From Pithys albifrons albifrons (lineage: Eukaryota > Chordata > Aves > Passeriformes > Thamnophilidae), in contig NC_092471.1 of NCBI RefSeq assembly GCF_047495875.1, positions 6,407,001-6,471,000 of the forward strand: a stretch of 64,000 nt of DNA, written 5' to 3'. Positions 38,011-52,899 of this stretch are shown piece by piece. A program made the translations under genes and the position numbers. Below the pieces are notes generated by a model that was not told the DNA's origin, made no database searches, and saw only the letters and a program-made list of their open reading frames with translations. Position 1 is the stretch's first letter; each line of letters starts with the position of its first letter.

Positions 38011-38960
38011 CTTACAGCTATGGGAGCTGCAGCCAATACAGGGAACATGCAAAGGACAGGAGAACATTCTGGTACAAATAAGTCTGCCATCCTGTTTTGA
38101 TTTACCTGCAAAGGTACTCACCTAGAGAATTAGCAGTGGAGAGCACCAGCAAGCCCAGTATTTTTCTGCTGCTGCATCTGTGCCTGCACAGAGTGTCCTT
38201 TGTTGGGTTTTTGTCCTGGCACTGAGTGTGATCCTATGACAGACAAGTAATGAAAGGGGAAAAAAAATCTGTATGTGGGTAGATAGGCTTAAAATCTGGA
38301 AATTATTTTCTATTACACACTTCACTGATTCTTTGTTCCTTTCTTGTCTAAGTGTTGAGCATTTCTTGGCTCATTCATTTGCTTTTTTCTAATATGTATA
38401 CAATTGATTTTATTTGCATAAATGTTTTGAATAGAGATCTTCCTGGATAGATAAGGGATATTGAGGCTGGGTATATTTGTCTACCTACTCTGTAATAGAG
38501 TGTATTCATGAGAAGGCAGTATGACATGAAAAAATTGTACAAGGACAGCTGAAATGTCAATAAATCTAGATTACACCTTGCTCTCCTCTTCAGCAGAGGC
38601 TTAACTCAGTTATTTTTTAAATAAGGTGTCAGTGTACACAGCTATTTAGGAATGTATTTTTGGAAGAAGGTGGGAATCATGAGGTATGTCCTGACTTCAA
38701 GCCTCTGAAATACAAATCTGGTATTGATGTTAGCCTCAGTGCATATCTTTTGATACAAATGTATGTTTAGAAGGCTAGATAAAAACATAGCTGCTTTTTT
38801 TTTGGTGTATGCATATATATTTACAGGACTTAAATATGTACTTTAAAAATGTACAATGTTGATACAGTGTTTGAATTAGGGGATAAAGTGCTTTGTTTCA
38901 TTTTTTTCATCTAACATCTTTCACCATTATGCATTCCATAGATGATCAAAGCAAAGGAAT

Positions 38961-38996
38961 GATTGCCATGGGTGGGCAATCCTGCATAATAATGCA
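38961..38996. other. Two neighbouring hairpins
   Basis: GATTGCC...GGCAATC (38961-38981) and TGCAT-AATA-ATGCA (38983-38996) are perfect inverted repeats lying one after the other in AT-rich DNA next to TCAAAGC-type words. They could be palindromic factor sites. No RNA function is evident. Confidence 0.5.
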
Positions 38997-41900
38997 AGAT
39001 GTCACAGAAGTGGAATATAGATAGACATGAGGAAGACAGTGTTTTTTACTGAACTGACATGGAGAATTTACAGAACATCTCAGGGTCACAGAGTGTTGTG
39101 AATAATGAAACTCGTGTCTATGCACAGAAATGATGATCTACATTGGAGAGCACAATGAGAAAAAGAAATATTCCCTTTGCATAGCTGCAGAGCTGCCAGT
39201 GTTTTAATTTCAGAGCTTTTATCCTAGCCTCTGATAAACAGCTTATAGCAAGAGCATTCAGGCCTGCAGAGAGAAAGGCTGAAGAACCAGACAACTTTTA
39301 CTTTTCTTTTTCTTCTTCTTTTTTTTTTCATCTCCAGTTCCTATTTAAAGGTTTTCCATAACTGAGAGCAAGGGTAACAACCCAGGTCAGACAAACTTAA
39401 ATTAAGCAACTCTTTGATTTTTCTGAAGAAATCCTTTCAGGAGGTCTCAGTGGCACAGTAGGTAGCCTTGAACTGTTCAGTGTTTGAACTGTGGCAAGGC
39501 AAGGAAAGAGGAGGAGATGTTTTAGATGGAAGAACTTTATATCTTTTCAGGAGAGTTTTTTTGGAGAACTTTTGTCATTGGTCTGGTATTTATGGATTTT
39601 ATGGTTTAGGGATAATCTGTTTGTCAAGGCTGAGTAGAAGAGAGCAGGACTAACGTCAGTCATGTTTTGGTGTGAGTGGTGTTCTGATGGCTTCTCCTGA
39701 GCATTCCCACTCACATTCCACTGGGGCGATTTTGATTTCTACAGATGCTACACTGACTTGTTTCCTGGCAGGAGCTGCTTTCATGGGTAGCATGTGTAAT
39801 TTGTAACTTTATAGCAAGATGTCAGGGCTTTGGTGGTTAGATTAAAAGAAGTCCTGATTATTTTGATTGTCCTACAGATCCTGCTTTTATTTTGATTGGA
39901 TGCTAATTGAGCATGCCATAAAGCTGAAAAATCTCCTGGGAACAGTGGGAGACATTTGATTGAGCAAGCTTTTTAAGCCGAGGTGGGATGCTCCCAAATG
40001 CGGTGCACAGGGAGCCTTGAGATAAAAGCATCTGTACAGTGCAAGCATTTCCAGCAGGAGAGGAGCTTCAGACAGAAACTGTGGCGGCTACAATATTTTT
40101 GTTCCAAAACCTGTCCCAGAAAAGACATTTTTGACTCCAGCAGACCACTTTGGGGGTATATGTGACCACAGATGATGCTTTTGAATGCTTTATAAACATG
40201 CTTCTTAGCCTGTCAGTTTTGTTAATACAGTACAAGCAAGAACATGGCTGTGTGCTGTTGGTGTATGATCTCCAGCTGGCTGTGTGTGATGAAGGGCAAA
40301 GGAGAGAGAGCAGGGTGCTGCTCTTCACTTGTGCTGGTGAGGGGAAGTGGGAATATTTGCACTAATTGTCTGTAACTGCCTGGAGATTGACACTGAGGAG
40401 TTTGTCTAGGTGTGTCTGGTCCATTTCCATCAGTCTGCTTTTTGTCAGAGCAATTTGGAAGTAGATGAAAAGAAAAAAAATTGCAGGCTACAATCCATTG
40501 ACATAAAAATATATCATCCAATGAACAGCTTCATTTCCTAAATTGACTTTTAAATGGTAAGACACAACTATATATGTGGAGCTCAACAGTGCAGTTCCTG
40601 TTGATGGTGGAAAGTAAGCCAATCCCCAGCTGTAGATCTTGCAGAAAATACATTTACAAAGGATTCACAGAGGCATAAAAAACTGTGCTGGGTTGGCTGA
40701 GGAAGAGAAGAAACCTGAATCCACTGCTTGCAGAGCTTTAGTGGGAGGGGTTCCTCTGGCATTGCAAGCTGGTGGTGGAGCTTCCTGAACTTCTGTGGGA
40801 GGGAATCATGACAAATATTTTGTATTAGGAAAGTGGAAGTAATGACATATGTCATGTGTGTACTTTTTGTCAGAGATGTGCATGACTGTAAAGAAACAGA
40901 TGGCTCCTTTAATTCTAATCATGGCATGTGGCTCCTCCGTTTATGAGGCTTTTATTCCTATACAGATCTTTTTTTAAATTCTTTTTAAGAGGGAAGCAAG
41001 TGAAATTGCCTTGCATCAACTCATTAAAAATTACCAGGAACAGTAATGATTATTAGGAAGTCTGTGTCCAGTGAACTACAAATGTTGCCTAGAGCAGCCT
41101 GAAAAAAAAAACAAACTGACAACCAAAAAAAAAAAAAAGAACCAAGCCACAAATAAAATGTAAATGCTAATTCCCAGAAGGATGTTTGTACCCTTGTGTT
41201 CATACAGGGAGCTAACACAGCTCGGGCAGTTCTCCATCACACCCTGCTGAGGTTCCTCTCCCATCTGCACAGGCTGAGCTCACACACAGCGTTGTGGGGT
41301 GCAGCCCTGCACCCTGTAACACATGCTGGTATCCAGACATCTGCAGGATATGAGAGCATGAGAATTTGGCCTCACTGACTTAAGCGTTTTCATGTTTCTT
41401 GGGTATTCCTGCTCCAAATTTTTCCAGTTGTTGCTTGAATGCATTCCTGAGCATTTATTTTTGTTGAAGTGAGATGGACAGGTGATTTGAATGGCAAATT
41501 GATCTTGGATAACGTTTTTTTTCTCACGGATTGAGTCAGTCTAGGAGTAATTGAATGGAGAGAAGGTGGAAGTCCATATGTCAAGGTAAGGAGATGTGAT
41601 GCCTTTTCTTCTCCTCTGTCTGTGTCTGGGAGCTAAACCCCCCAAGACCAGGGTGGTTTGGCTGTTGTGCCAGGCTGTTTGTTTTGTCCTCCCTGGTCCT
41701 GTTTTCCTTTGGCTTGTGCCTAGAGCGCTCTGCCTGTGTCTCTTTCTGACACTCCAGTTATTTCCTTCATTCCTAATGAGCACCGTTAGTGTGCTAGCAC
41801 TAGTCCTGGCCTTGGGATCCCCCCAGCCTTTTTCTTTGCATCCCATAATGGTGTGCTGTAGTATTAAGATATTCCTACTGTAAGGCCTTTAGCAGGTCTG

Positions 41901-44900
41901 TTGTGTTAAAACAATATTTTGATACAGATATCATTAAAATCCTGATAATTAAGGCCTTTATTTCACTTTTTAAGCATAGAAATAAATTCATTCTTCTTTT
42001 AGTACTGCTCTGTTGAAGAGAAGCCTTGATTCAAGCAAAATGTGTTTCCTTACTGATCTAATGAATGTGACACTGTAATCAACCTCTTAGGAGTCTAATG
42101 GGACTCCATCCGTAACGTGTGATTCAGAGCAATGCTAATTCCTTCAATCTCACTGAAGAGTAAGGCAGATTGGACTACATCCCTACAGCTAGAAATGTAA
42201 TGTTGCCATGGTTTAAGTGCCTTTTGGACAAATTGAAGATATATCCACTTTACAATTACAATATTTGAATAGATCCTAGCTTTTAATGTGCAGGCTTGGT
42301 GGCCTGGTGATGATTTTCAAGGCATGGTTGTATTACATGCGGTCTGCTGGTTTTTTGAACATTCTGTTCCATTTTTCCAAGAGTCTCCTTCAGCCTCAGG
42401 AATGATAACGTAGGTGGGGAAAATTCCTCTCAGTGTCAGAAATTGAATGCTTTTCTGTACAGTAGTTTTGAGACTGATTGGCTTGATTGTAACCTATTTT
42501 TATAAAAACATCCTAACTGCTATCAGTTCTTCGCCATCATTAATTTTAGGTTTATACTTCATTCAGCTGATACTTTCTTAACACTATGGCAAGTATTGAT
42601 GGTATTGAAATGAAGAGTGTTAAAATTGGAGAGAGGAAAGTGAAGAGTTCCATTGTTCCATTTAAGAGGTGAACATCATCCACATTTTAGTTTTGAAGAG
42701 AGATTTCAGTGTTCAGTGCCATGAGGAGGAGGGAAGGTACATCCAGTGGGGAGCTGAAGTATTTAAGAGATGCTATTACAGGTATATCCCTCCTCCTTGA
42801 AGATAAAATAGGACAGATACACGAGAGAAATAATAGCAGTTATGGCAAATGCATATTTCCTCTGTCAGGGATTCCTACAGTAGGGCTCCTGGAAGACTAA
42901 GGGCACAGCAAACAGATCACATCCATCTCCTTAGTGGGTGGTTAGGAGTCTTTGGGACTCCTTGGACATACCTAGATGCAACTCATTGGTTAAACTCCAA
43001 GCCTGGAGCACTAAAATACCCCTGACTCTTACTCTGCTTTCTCATTTCCATACTTCTGCAGAGACTGGAGAGTTTCATTTGTTTCACTGAAATAAGGCCA
43101 AAGGTTTACTAAGATAAGATGGTGTGTCTTCCCTGTCCTTCTCTTGATTTATTCATTTTCATGTTTTAATGCCAAAAAACAAATATCTGTATACAGAAAG
43201 AAAACAGCAAATGTTAACTAGCCTAAAGTATATGGATTTTCTTGGCTGGAGAGAAAGCAGAAGGAAAATGAAACCAAGATGTGGTCAAAATTGTAATTGA
43301 CACAGACAGGAAAATCTTTAAAAATTAAAACTGAAATTTAGCAGCAAATAGGAGCAAATTGTGGTGGGTTTGGTTTTTGTTTGTTTTTTTTAAATTAAAT
43401 CTAATCACTTGGATAACAGAGCATTGATTAAAGGGAAGGTGGATTTTGAAAAGAACATAGACTGCATTGTTTCAGAGCTCATATCTGGTGCTGTGGATTT
43501 GTCTGGTGCAGTACTACAGTGAACATTTGGTAGTCTCCCAGACGACACAGCTTAATTGGAAGGAGTAATTTTGAGAGTATTATGCTTTTGAAGCTTTGGG
43601 GCCTTTTCTCCTTCTGATCTGTTGGGCTGAGCTCAAGGGTAAAAAGCTTTCAAAAGGAGCTGAGAATTATGGCGGTTGAGAATTTCCTGCTTCCTGCTGT
43701 CACCTCCAAGTCTATGGACAGGCACATGCTGGGGAAAGGAATGCTGAGGGAGAAAAGCTGCAGAAAAAAATTCCAAGAGCCATAGAGCTACTGGTGAACA
43801 AGGAGAGATTACGAACTTGGAAAGTGTTGAATAATTGTCAGTCTACGCACATGTTTGTGTGGCTGATACAAAGAGTCTGAGCTCAAGGAGACTGTTGATA
43901 GTGTTTGGAAGATACACCCACTGGGAGTTAACCACACATCCCCTGGATGAAAATAGCTGATGGTGGGTCCAAACCAAAGGGCAGTGCTGTACCAAGCTCC
44001 CAGCAGCCTGAAGCTGATGCTTGAGCACTTGTTCTGAAACAGTGCCACCACTCCAACATAACACACTCTATCTCAAAGGCTCTTTTGAGGCAATTTATCT
44101 GAATTTTATTAAACCCATCCGATTACAACAGTCAATACCCAGATTAGAAAGATAGTGTTGCAATTGAAATGCTCAGGAGGAGCAAAGATTTGAGTCTTCC
44201 ACCATGTGTGTGGCTTCGGTGTAGCGGCCCACGGCAGAGGAGATGGAGACACTGTCCATCCTCTGTGCAGAGCACAGGGAGACAAGGCTGGCAGCACACC
44301 AGAGGATGGCATGGCAACCAGCATAGCGAAAAACAGACTGAAAGGTTTCACAAAATATCTGACAGCTTTAGATTGTGTGTTTTGTGGTCATTTGCAAGGA
44401 GAATGTGTGAACTTTAAGGAACTTCTCCGTGTGATGATGGTAAAAGAGATGTGAGCCACCCTGACCCCCCGTGCAGGTGATTCTGTGAAAGCATGTAAAT
44501 ACTCTCTGAAACTCCCCTACATCACTTTATTCCCTTGTAATACAGTAGTTCCTAAGAAACATATTAGGTATTCACATTACGGTAGCAAAATAAGAAAGAT
44601 ACTAATTATTTATTCAGGCTACTCAAGAGGCTATCTAAATAAGAACTGAGGAAAGACTTTGGAAGTGTTTTCAGAAATAGATACTGGTTGAAACTCTCCT
44701 TAATTCTCTCTGAGCATTCCCTTTGAAACCAAATCACTTTCTATGAATACATGGAATATATGTCTTGGGCAGGGAAGGAAAGCAAAGATAAGACTGAAGT
44801 ACAGCCTTTCTGCAAAAAAGATTGGCCAGCCCACAGGGAGGATATAGGATATGTTATCATTTTTAGCTAAAGTGAGTTTCCTTTAGTTCAAATGAGAGGA

Positions 44901-47123
44901 GTGCTTTGGGGGTAGGAAGATTCTGTATCTAGTCCCCAAATCCTCTATGTACATGCCAGATGCTTCTCCCAGCATTGGTGTCTTAGTTACATGAGATGTA
45001 GTGACTTAAAATGAAAACAAATAAATAGATTCAGTTTAACAAACTTTTTGGTCTAATGGGAACTCTGAGTTAATTTATAGGCAGGTAGCTAATGAGGGCA
45101 CCAGCCTGCTGCAAGCCTGCAATGCTGTCAGTGCAGTTACCACATTATTAAATGTTGAGTGTGAACCTGAGTTTCAGCAAACAGGTTTTTTGTTTAGGGA
45201 ACAGCAGATATACACACAGATTATTCTGTTGTTGTTCTTAGGCAGTAGATTTTACTGTGTAGCAAAGAGTCAAAAGTCTGCTGCACGTCTCTCCCCCTTT
45301 TGTTAGGTAAATAAGTCAGACATTTTTTTAAGTGTGCTAAGAGAATATAAGCTATTTTGTATTAAGCTATTTAACTTCTCTGATGGAGGACTCGGAATTA
45401 GTCTCGCTCAAGGATTTTGTGCTTCACCTCCAGCTACTGAAATGGGTTGATCTAGTTACAGACCAGGTTTAATTATCCCAAGCTTGATGACTGGAACACC
45501 TATAAATGTCCCTGCTTAAAGGCTAAATGCTGCCTCAATTGTCTTTGTGCCATCTCTTAGAGTCCTTTTTATTTTATTAAGCACAGAAAGATTTTTTTTT
45601 CTTACCTCTGGGCAACATCTGTCTCTCTTCAGCTGTTTTTTATACTGATGGCAGCCTGAACTGCATACACATCAAGGTCACAGGTTGGTTCTTAGTATTT
45701 CAGCTGTGGCACACTCATAATCTGTCTTTCTATATTTTGTTTCCCATATGGATAAACCATCCTTTCCACCAAATACAGAGAGGCAGTTTACCAGTTCTAT
45801 CTGTAAACTCATGTCCTGCGTACTGTCAATGGGGTACTGTCTGTATTCTTGTACAATTTCCCCTCACCTAGTTAAATAACCTTTTTCTGGATGAAAAAGG
45901 AGACTCAAAATGTTGTAATATTCTTGCACTTGAATGGATTTTAAGGCCTGAGCAAATTAAGGTTTCCCATTTTGCTATTTCTCTGAAGTTTTCCTGTGAC
46001 AGAAGAGGCATTTGGCACAGCAGGTCTTCTCTGATGGTGTCTGAAAACAAGGCTGCAGTCACAGGGATATAAATGGTGGCTGCTCTAATGAGTGCAGGTT
46101 ACATCAAATTGCTTTAATGAATCAGTGCAGTTGTGTTAGCCTTATTGCATATCTGAATTAATGGCTTGGAAGGAAGTTTGTGAGCCTGCTTTGCTAGAAA
46201 CCAAATCAAACATGCTGTATTGTACATTGGCATGAAATAGCAGAATTGGAATTTTAATTTGCCTCAGACTGTGTGTGATCCCTTCTATTAATAAAACAAC
46301 CACGTAGCAGCAGACAGGTGTTAACATAACAATCCCACTGGTGAGGGTGCTGTCTCTACATGTATAACTGAGGGTGGTCATTTCACATCAACAGTGACTT
46401 TCTTTTAATTTTAATGGCAGTGAGCTGGAGCTCCTGAGCGAACACAGCCCTGCCCATGGTCATGTCAGGCATCCTATCCCTTCTCTGTCTGTCAGGAGCT
46501 GTGCATGTGGCGCCTGCCAGGCTGAAACTAGTTTGCCCTCAGGGGAAAAAAAGGCATATTTTTTATTGCACACATGGCAAATTACCAAAGAAGAAGCTCT
46601 TGTGCAGTCGCACTGGGGAAATCAGAGAAAAGACAATAAATTATGAAATGCAGTAGGGAAATATGAGAAATGATGAAAAATGACAAAATGTAGTGGTAGT
46701 TCTGAGAATGCAGTGCAAAGATGAACAAATTGTAGGGTTTAACTGGAGGGGCCCTGTAACCCCCTTTGTGCAGTTGAGTGGAGACTTTGTGAATGACAGT
46801 GAGCGAAGGGCACTTTTATTAATAACACTGACCCTGAGGCATTAGAATCGTTTAACAACCTGTGCTTACTGGGAAAACCAAGCCTTTGTCTGAGTATACA
46901 CTGAGGTTTAAAGAAGACAAGCAGGGCTGATGTGTTTGGAGTTTTTAAAAACATCAATTAAAAAAAATTAAGAAGAAACTTCTCAGCCATTAAAAGATGC
47001 TTTGATACTCCTGAATTACATGTGCTTTTGGAGAGCATGTGGGATTCCTAATTTGAAATGAAATCATAGTGAAAACAGAGACTCAAAATGGAGAAGGCTA
47101 GTAGAAAATTGTCACTTAATGTT

Positions 47124-47151
47124 AAAAAAAAAAAGGGGGGAGGGGGGAAGG
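47124..47151 (+). repeat. 28-nt purine tract with two G6 runs
   Basis: An A11 run is followed by GGGGGGAGGGGGGAAGG. The plus strand is purine-only and could form a triplex or quadruplex. No neighbouring gene explains it. Confidence 0.9.
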
Positions 47152-50100
47152 CCATTTACTTTACTTCCAAGCAGAGTCTCCTCAAATCAGTGTACAAGTT
47201 TTAGTGGGAAAACCAAAGCAGTGCTCAGATGAGATTGCAGTGCCCAGGTCGAAGGAAAGCTGAAATCCAATCTGCAGCTGCAGAGAACAAACAGGCACAC
47301 TTCATACTGAGTCACAAATTGACTTACACAACACCTTTAAGACCCACATGAGTAAAAATACACTTTTATATGATGGTGGCTGATACATTGATCCTGTGGT
47401 CTGTGTGAGAGCTGAGATTATAATAAAGGCTGTGAAGAGAAACCTCCAAGGCAAGGCACACACAAAGCGGCTGGTAGGAAGATTGTTCCTTTTGTGAGGG
47501 CATGAGAGGGTGTGTTGGAAAATCATTGTGAAGTTGTTTTGTGAAGTAGGATGTCAGGTTTGGATTTGCAGATGTTACACAGAAGTGCATGTTGAAAGAA
47601 TTTAACAGATGAACAGATATTTTGCAAGAGAATCAAAGCCAAAATATACATGGGAAAATATAGAAGGAAAGTCTGCATTTCTACAAAATATATAAACCAA
47701 GTAAAATGATAGAATAAGATACGATCAAAGAATTTAGTAGTCAAAGAACAAGATGCAGAGGGGAAAGAATAAATGTGACCAAGAAACCAAATAAACACCT
47801 GCAATACTGCATATGAAAATGAATCGTAACTTTAGTAATTTAGGGTCAAATTAGCAAAGGTTAATTTGTGTATAAATGGAAAAATTGCCTATCAATTCTT
47901 GGTTATGATTGCTATTATTGAATAGCTATGGAGAATTCAACCACAAAGTCTGTAATCTTACATGTAAATCAATATTTGCTAGACGTGATATATTGACTAA
48001 AAGTGACAGATAATGAACCATAATTCAATTGCTTGGAATTTACATCTTTTTTGCAAAAAGACGTGATTTAAACTGTAGTTTTGAGATCTTGTGGAAAGAA
48101 ACTCTATAGAAGATGGAGAATCAGTCTCAGATTTCCACCTACTTACTTTCAGAGCAACACTATTGATTCTTGTATTTTGTTAGCTGATATCATATTTAAG
48201 ACATGTCTTCTACTTCTCCTGACAGAGAAAGATAGAAAGTGTGAGAAATCATACAGTTTTTGAAACAGTGCAGGTGAAGATGATAGAGCAGATGACACAG
48301 CACCAAAGGCAAGTCCCCAGAGAGGTGTATAGATATGAACTTTTACATATGGATTTTTAATTGGAAGAGTACGTGTCTGTCTGGAGCTCTGATATAAATG
48401 TGTCCACTGGTTTGTAAATTCAATTGTATCATTAATGAATGAAGGGAGGAAATATGCAGATTTCACTTTTCACATCTCAAGGTCTTTGGTCTCATCTTTG
48501 TTAGATTGTATCTTGTATTAAAGATTCGTCTTAGCTATAAACTGTAACACAAGCTTCTCATTGACTCCAGGAGTACTGTGCACATTCCAAACCAAAGAAC
48601 TTTCCAGAGTTATTCCACCCTTGAACACTAGCAGGTATTTTCCCCTGATACATTGTCTGATGGTGTGACTGCAGATGAAGGAATCTCTTGTGGGGCCACA
48701 GAGACCAGTTGATCACTGTGACATAAGTTTACATAACAATCTCTTATGTCTTGACAGACTGTCATATCTGCCCTTACATGAGCTGTCCTGTCTGATAACA
48801 GGTAGGAGAGGAAGGGAGAAGCCACAGTCCTGGAGTGGAAGCAAGTTACCCAGGTGCAACAAAAAGGTATTGCAACTGATCCAAAGGGTACAATCTCGTT
48901 TGCACTCTGGCCTGTTACAATAGATGGAAAGATGTCTAACAGGTTTGCAAGAAGCTGAGGTAGAGTCACAGCTGTTAAAAAATATTTCCCCTCTTTTGCT
49001 CTCTCTTCCTCTGTCTCTTATTCTGCTCCAGGATACCCCAGGTTTGCAATTAAGCAAATGCTTTGTGATTAGAGTCAGCTTCCTTGGAAAGACTTCAATT
49101 AAAAAAAATTTAAAGAGACAGAATCTTGGGCTGGAAACTTTGCTTTTCTATAAAAAACTTCACTTTAAAAGTTTTCATTCTCCTTTTGTCAGGTGCTTTC
49201 TCCCACTTATGTCCTTTCTGACAAGTCCTGTGTCACATGCAGAGAACAAGAGTGAAAGGAAAGAAAACAAACAAAATAATAAACAGATGTCAAGAGTGCC
49301 AAGGACAGCAGTCAAAGTTTGCAAGTTTTAGTTTTGGTGGGATGTGAGAGAACTGAAAACTAATTTAAGGAAGGAGCCTGTGGCAGCCTCCCTTGCTGCC
49401 AAGGTGTGTTTCCAGGAATGCAGCCCATGGAGTGGGGCTGGAGAGAGGGAGAAGTTGATGGCAGTGCTCCTTGGGGGTGCAGTAGGAAATTCCTGTCTGG
49501 CATCGAATCACCTGAGATGATGGTTGCTGGAAGGTCAGCTTCTGAGCCAGAGTAAGGACAAATGTGGCTGGGCTTGGCAGTTTGTCTGAAGCAGCCTGAA
49601 GGAATTAACAGTCACCAAAACCCTGAAGGTAACTTGTGTTATTCTTTCCTTTCTTTTGTGGCTGCTGAGAGAGGTATTCAGAGCAGGACCAAACCCTCAT
49701 CTCTTATGCATTACCAATCACCTACTGAACAATAACTTTCTGTCAGTAACAACCCAGATTCACACCAGGATCTGCATCAATTCCCAGAGCTGTCACTTCT
49801 TTCTCTTAATAATTTATTTGCTTCTGTAATTGCTTTGCAGGGTTTTCATGACATCCAGGGAGTGAGTCTTCAGCATAGATCTTAACATCTGAGCTATATA
49901 TACATGGGTTGTGTGGCATGCTGAAACATGCTGATAGTTATCAATATTTGCCATTCACCTGGGTGGTCAAACTGTGCAAAAAACAGTAGGCAAATATAGC
50001 TGGGAAACAGACTGCCAATCTGTTCACGGCTGTGCAATAGGTAGCCTGGTTGTGGCTTATTAATATTTTCATGATTTCTGTTTTACTCATGAAATTGTTG

Positions 50101-50711
50101 GCAGATAACAAGGTGTAGATCTGAGCACAGTGAATAAGAAATACACACTGTAGTGATTGGGTTAAAGCTCAAGTAATTGGATCAAAAGCATCTGCATTCA
50201 AACTATTTACTGTGGTGCGTACCAGACCCACAGTCCTCTGAGGATTTAGACTTGATCACAGCTTCCCTTCCAGACTGTGTATCTTGGTTTCATCTCTTGC
50301 AGTGGGGAGAGTGAATGCTTAGTCTCAGGAGCCTTGGGAACCATCAAGAAGTCCCAAGGTTTTGGCATGGCCATCAAGACCCTTCCCTCAGCAGTAGACA
50401 GAGGGAATGTAGTGAGTTGGGAGGAGGGACTGGCTGTGGTATGTTTGAAGACCAGAATGGATGGCGAATGATCATTTAGGACTCTTTCTGTGCAGTATGT
50501 ACTTGTAGATCTTTCCAAGCTCTTGCAAGACTCTACCCCTCAAACATTTCAAATCAGTGCTTCACATTTCCCTTCTCACATTTTGTCACCTCTCACTGGA
50601 CTCCCCGTAGGTACATCTATACACACGTCTCTCTAACTTGCAGCAAACCTTTGTACTTCACTGTGCTTATGCAATATGGCTTTTTTTCTGCCTTCCTCAC
50701 AAAATATGCTG

Positions 50712-50730
50712 TATATAATTGTATTATATA
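50712..50730. other. AT-rich perfect hairpin
   Basis: TATATAAT-TGT-ATTATATA is an 8-bp inverted repeat with a 3-base centre. It is probably a by-product of the AT-rich composition. Confidence 0.7.
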
Positions 50731-52899
50731 ATTATGGATATGGCTATATCTATGCATACCATTTTTCAGGAAAAGTCTGCATGTTTTAGTATTTGGCTGT
50801 GTTGGTGCCTCAGGGTTTCACAGCAAAGATTCCCCCCATCAATTCCATGCTGTGCATAATTCACACTTTACATTGAGTGTACTCACTGACCGAAGCCAAA
50901 TTGACAAGGTAAAGACAACACAGCAGAGCTTACAAAGTTTTATCACAGAGAGTGACTAGAAGCTGTAAAGGCCTCTGCTAGATTACTCTGCTGTCATTCT
51001 TTGCTGAAGGATGAAGAGAGTGTGAAAAATGATTGGCACATTTTTCAAACATATTTCACATCTTCATCTTCCAGCTGTAGAGCTTTGGACTTAAATACCC
51101 TTGGGCTGGAGGAGGGGGACTGGAGTAGCAACTAGTGTGTGCTTCCAAGGGAAGATTTTAGACTTTCCTCTAAGTATAATGAGTTGACAGGGTTGTAATT
51201 AAATTGGTGAATACAGACCACTAGTCCCATGCAGAGCTCAAATTAACCTCTAAAATATTGCACTGAAAACTCTAGGAGATGAAAATGTGTAATTTTGTAG
51301 ACATATCTGTGGTAGGCAGTACAGGAGTCTTCTCTTCCTGCAAAAGCTGGTAGTTGAGTGTCAGAACAAGGCAAATGTTGTGAGAGTCTGTTGTGTTACA
51401 GGATCCGCAGTACAGGACAAAAACTTGAGTTCCAAAAATAAGGCAGGAATAGAGAGGACTCTTCCGGAAGAAACAGTTGTGACTGTAGTAAGGAAGGACT
51501 GGTGAGGAGTCTAGAGTTTTGCATTATTTAGGTAATTCTGGGGGAAAAAAACCCTGGGTTTCAGCATCATCTGGATCTTCTTCAAAACCTGCTGCCATTT
51601 CTGATCTCTGCCATCTTAGTGCTTTTGATTTTCTGCAGAGTTGTGTTCACCAGAGAGTGGGAAAGCTATAGCCATGCAGGGGGTGGGGATGAGTTAGAGA
51701 GTTGGTACTCAGTTCAGATGGAATTTCATCTGCTTTAGTGGCATTTACACAATAAATATAACCTTGCAGTAAAATAAATAGACTATAGCTGGTCAAACAG
51801 TAGCTGTCTGCTGTCTGTGGCACTGCTTGTCTGCCAGCCCTGGTTGCTTGATGGGTTTTATAGGAACACTTTTGTCTGTTAGTTGGTGACTGTACAGTCT
51901 TTGAGTAATTGTATTGGCCCAGAGCTCGCATTTGCCAAAGACTATATGTCTGTCTTGCAGAAATTATTCTAGTATCACCTTATAAGTCTTCTATGTATTG
52001 ACATTTCTTGCCTTTGATAGTTTTGCTGTGAAGAATATGGAATTGTTTTCAAGAAACATTTTATTGTTTCAGCAGGATTATTTTCTATGACACGTTTTCA
52101 TTTGTTCTAAGTCAGGGCCCGTTTCTGAGTTTGATAACAAATAATATTGGGTAGAGGGGGGAAGTGTTTTCTTAGTGTCATTAACTCCAAACTTTGTGAA
52201 GACTACTGCTCTCACTCCTGTTTAAGACAGGCTGAGGGAGTTTCTTCATGATGTAGTGCAACTCATTACAATACAGTAACTTAAACAGGAATTCAAGGAA
52301 AACATCATTCCTTTGTAAAATATTTCCTGACGAGCATTACTTAAAATATTTATGATAACAGTCATCTGCATCGAGCAATCACTTAGGGCTGAATGCTATT
52401 CTTGAATTCAAAAAGCCTCCTTGTTTTTGTCTCACTGAAGGTGGCACATCTGTTGGAAATCTTCCATGATTTGTGAGCATTTAGATTAACATCTGGCAAG
52501 GAAATGTTAGTTTTGAGGAGAAATTTACTTTCAGAAAGGTTCTCTTGGTGGCATTTTGCAACATCAAATGGCTCATCTCAAAGGAAAACTAGTACCTTGA
52601 TCTAACTAATTTGATTGGCATAATTTTATTTGTGACTGCAGAACATTTGATCTAGAAATTAAAAAGCAGGACTTAAATCAGTGTGGAGGGTGCAAGTGCT
52701 ATAGGGTGGTTCTGATTTGGGAGGTAGTGATGAGTCATGGAGGCATTTGTTTGGATCTCAGGATTCAATCCACCTGGAAATGCTTCTCCAGACTCAGTCC
52801 CCTTGCAACCCCTTGCAAGGCGGTTTCAGTCAGCTGTGACATGTTGCTGCTTCTAGATGGGGATGCAGAAGAAGATGAGGCTGCTCTGTGCCTTGTCTG

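Larger units (their letters stand above)
38011..52899. other. Long non-coding stretch, mostly unstructured
   Basis: No gene, CR1 or RNA was recognised in nearly 15 kb. Visible structure is limited to paired hairpins at 38961-38996, A-runs at 41103-41139, a purine tract at 47124-47151, an AT hairpin at 50712-50730 and a strong-looking splice acceptor near 50302. Open frames such as 41596-41883 (leucine-rich, plus), 44206-44454 and 48628-48969 have no domain I can name. Confidence 0.5.

Noticed and set aside
39444..39500. A-box-like TGGCACAGTAG followed by GTTTGAACT
   Set aside because: The distance between the boxes is too short for a tRNA and no stems form.
41596..41883. Leucine-rich 95-codon plus-strand frame resembling a membrane protein
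   Set aside because: Hydrophobicity follows from the C/T-rich strand. There is no splice context, and a comparable frame exists on the opposite strand.
48590..48970. Possible endogenous retrovirus fragment
   Set aside because: Open frames on both strands look dense, but no conserved protease, reverse transcriptase or LTR signature was visible.
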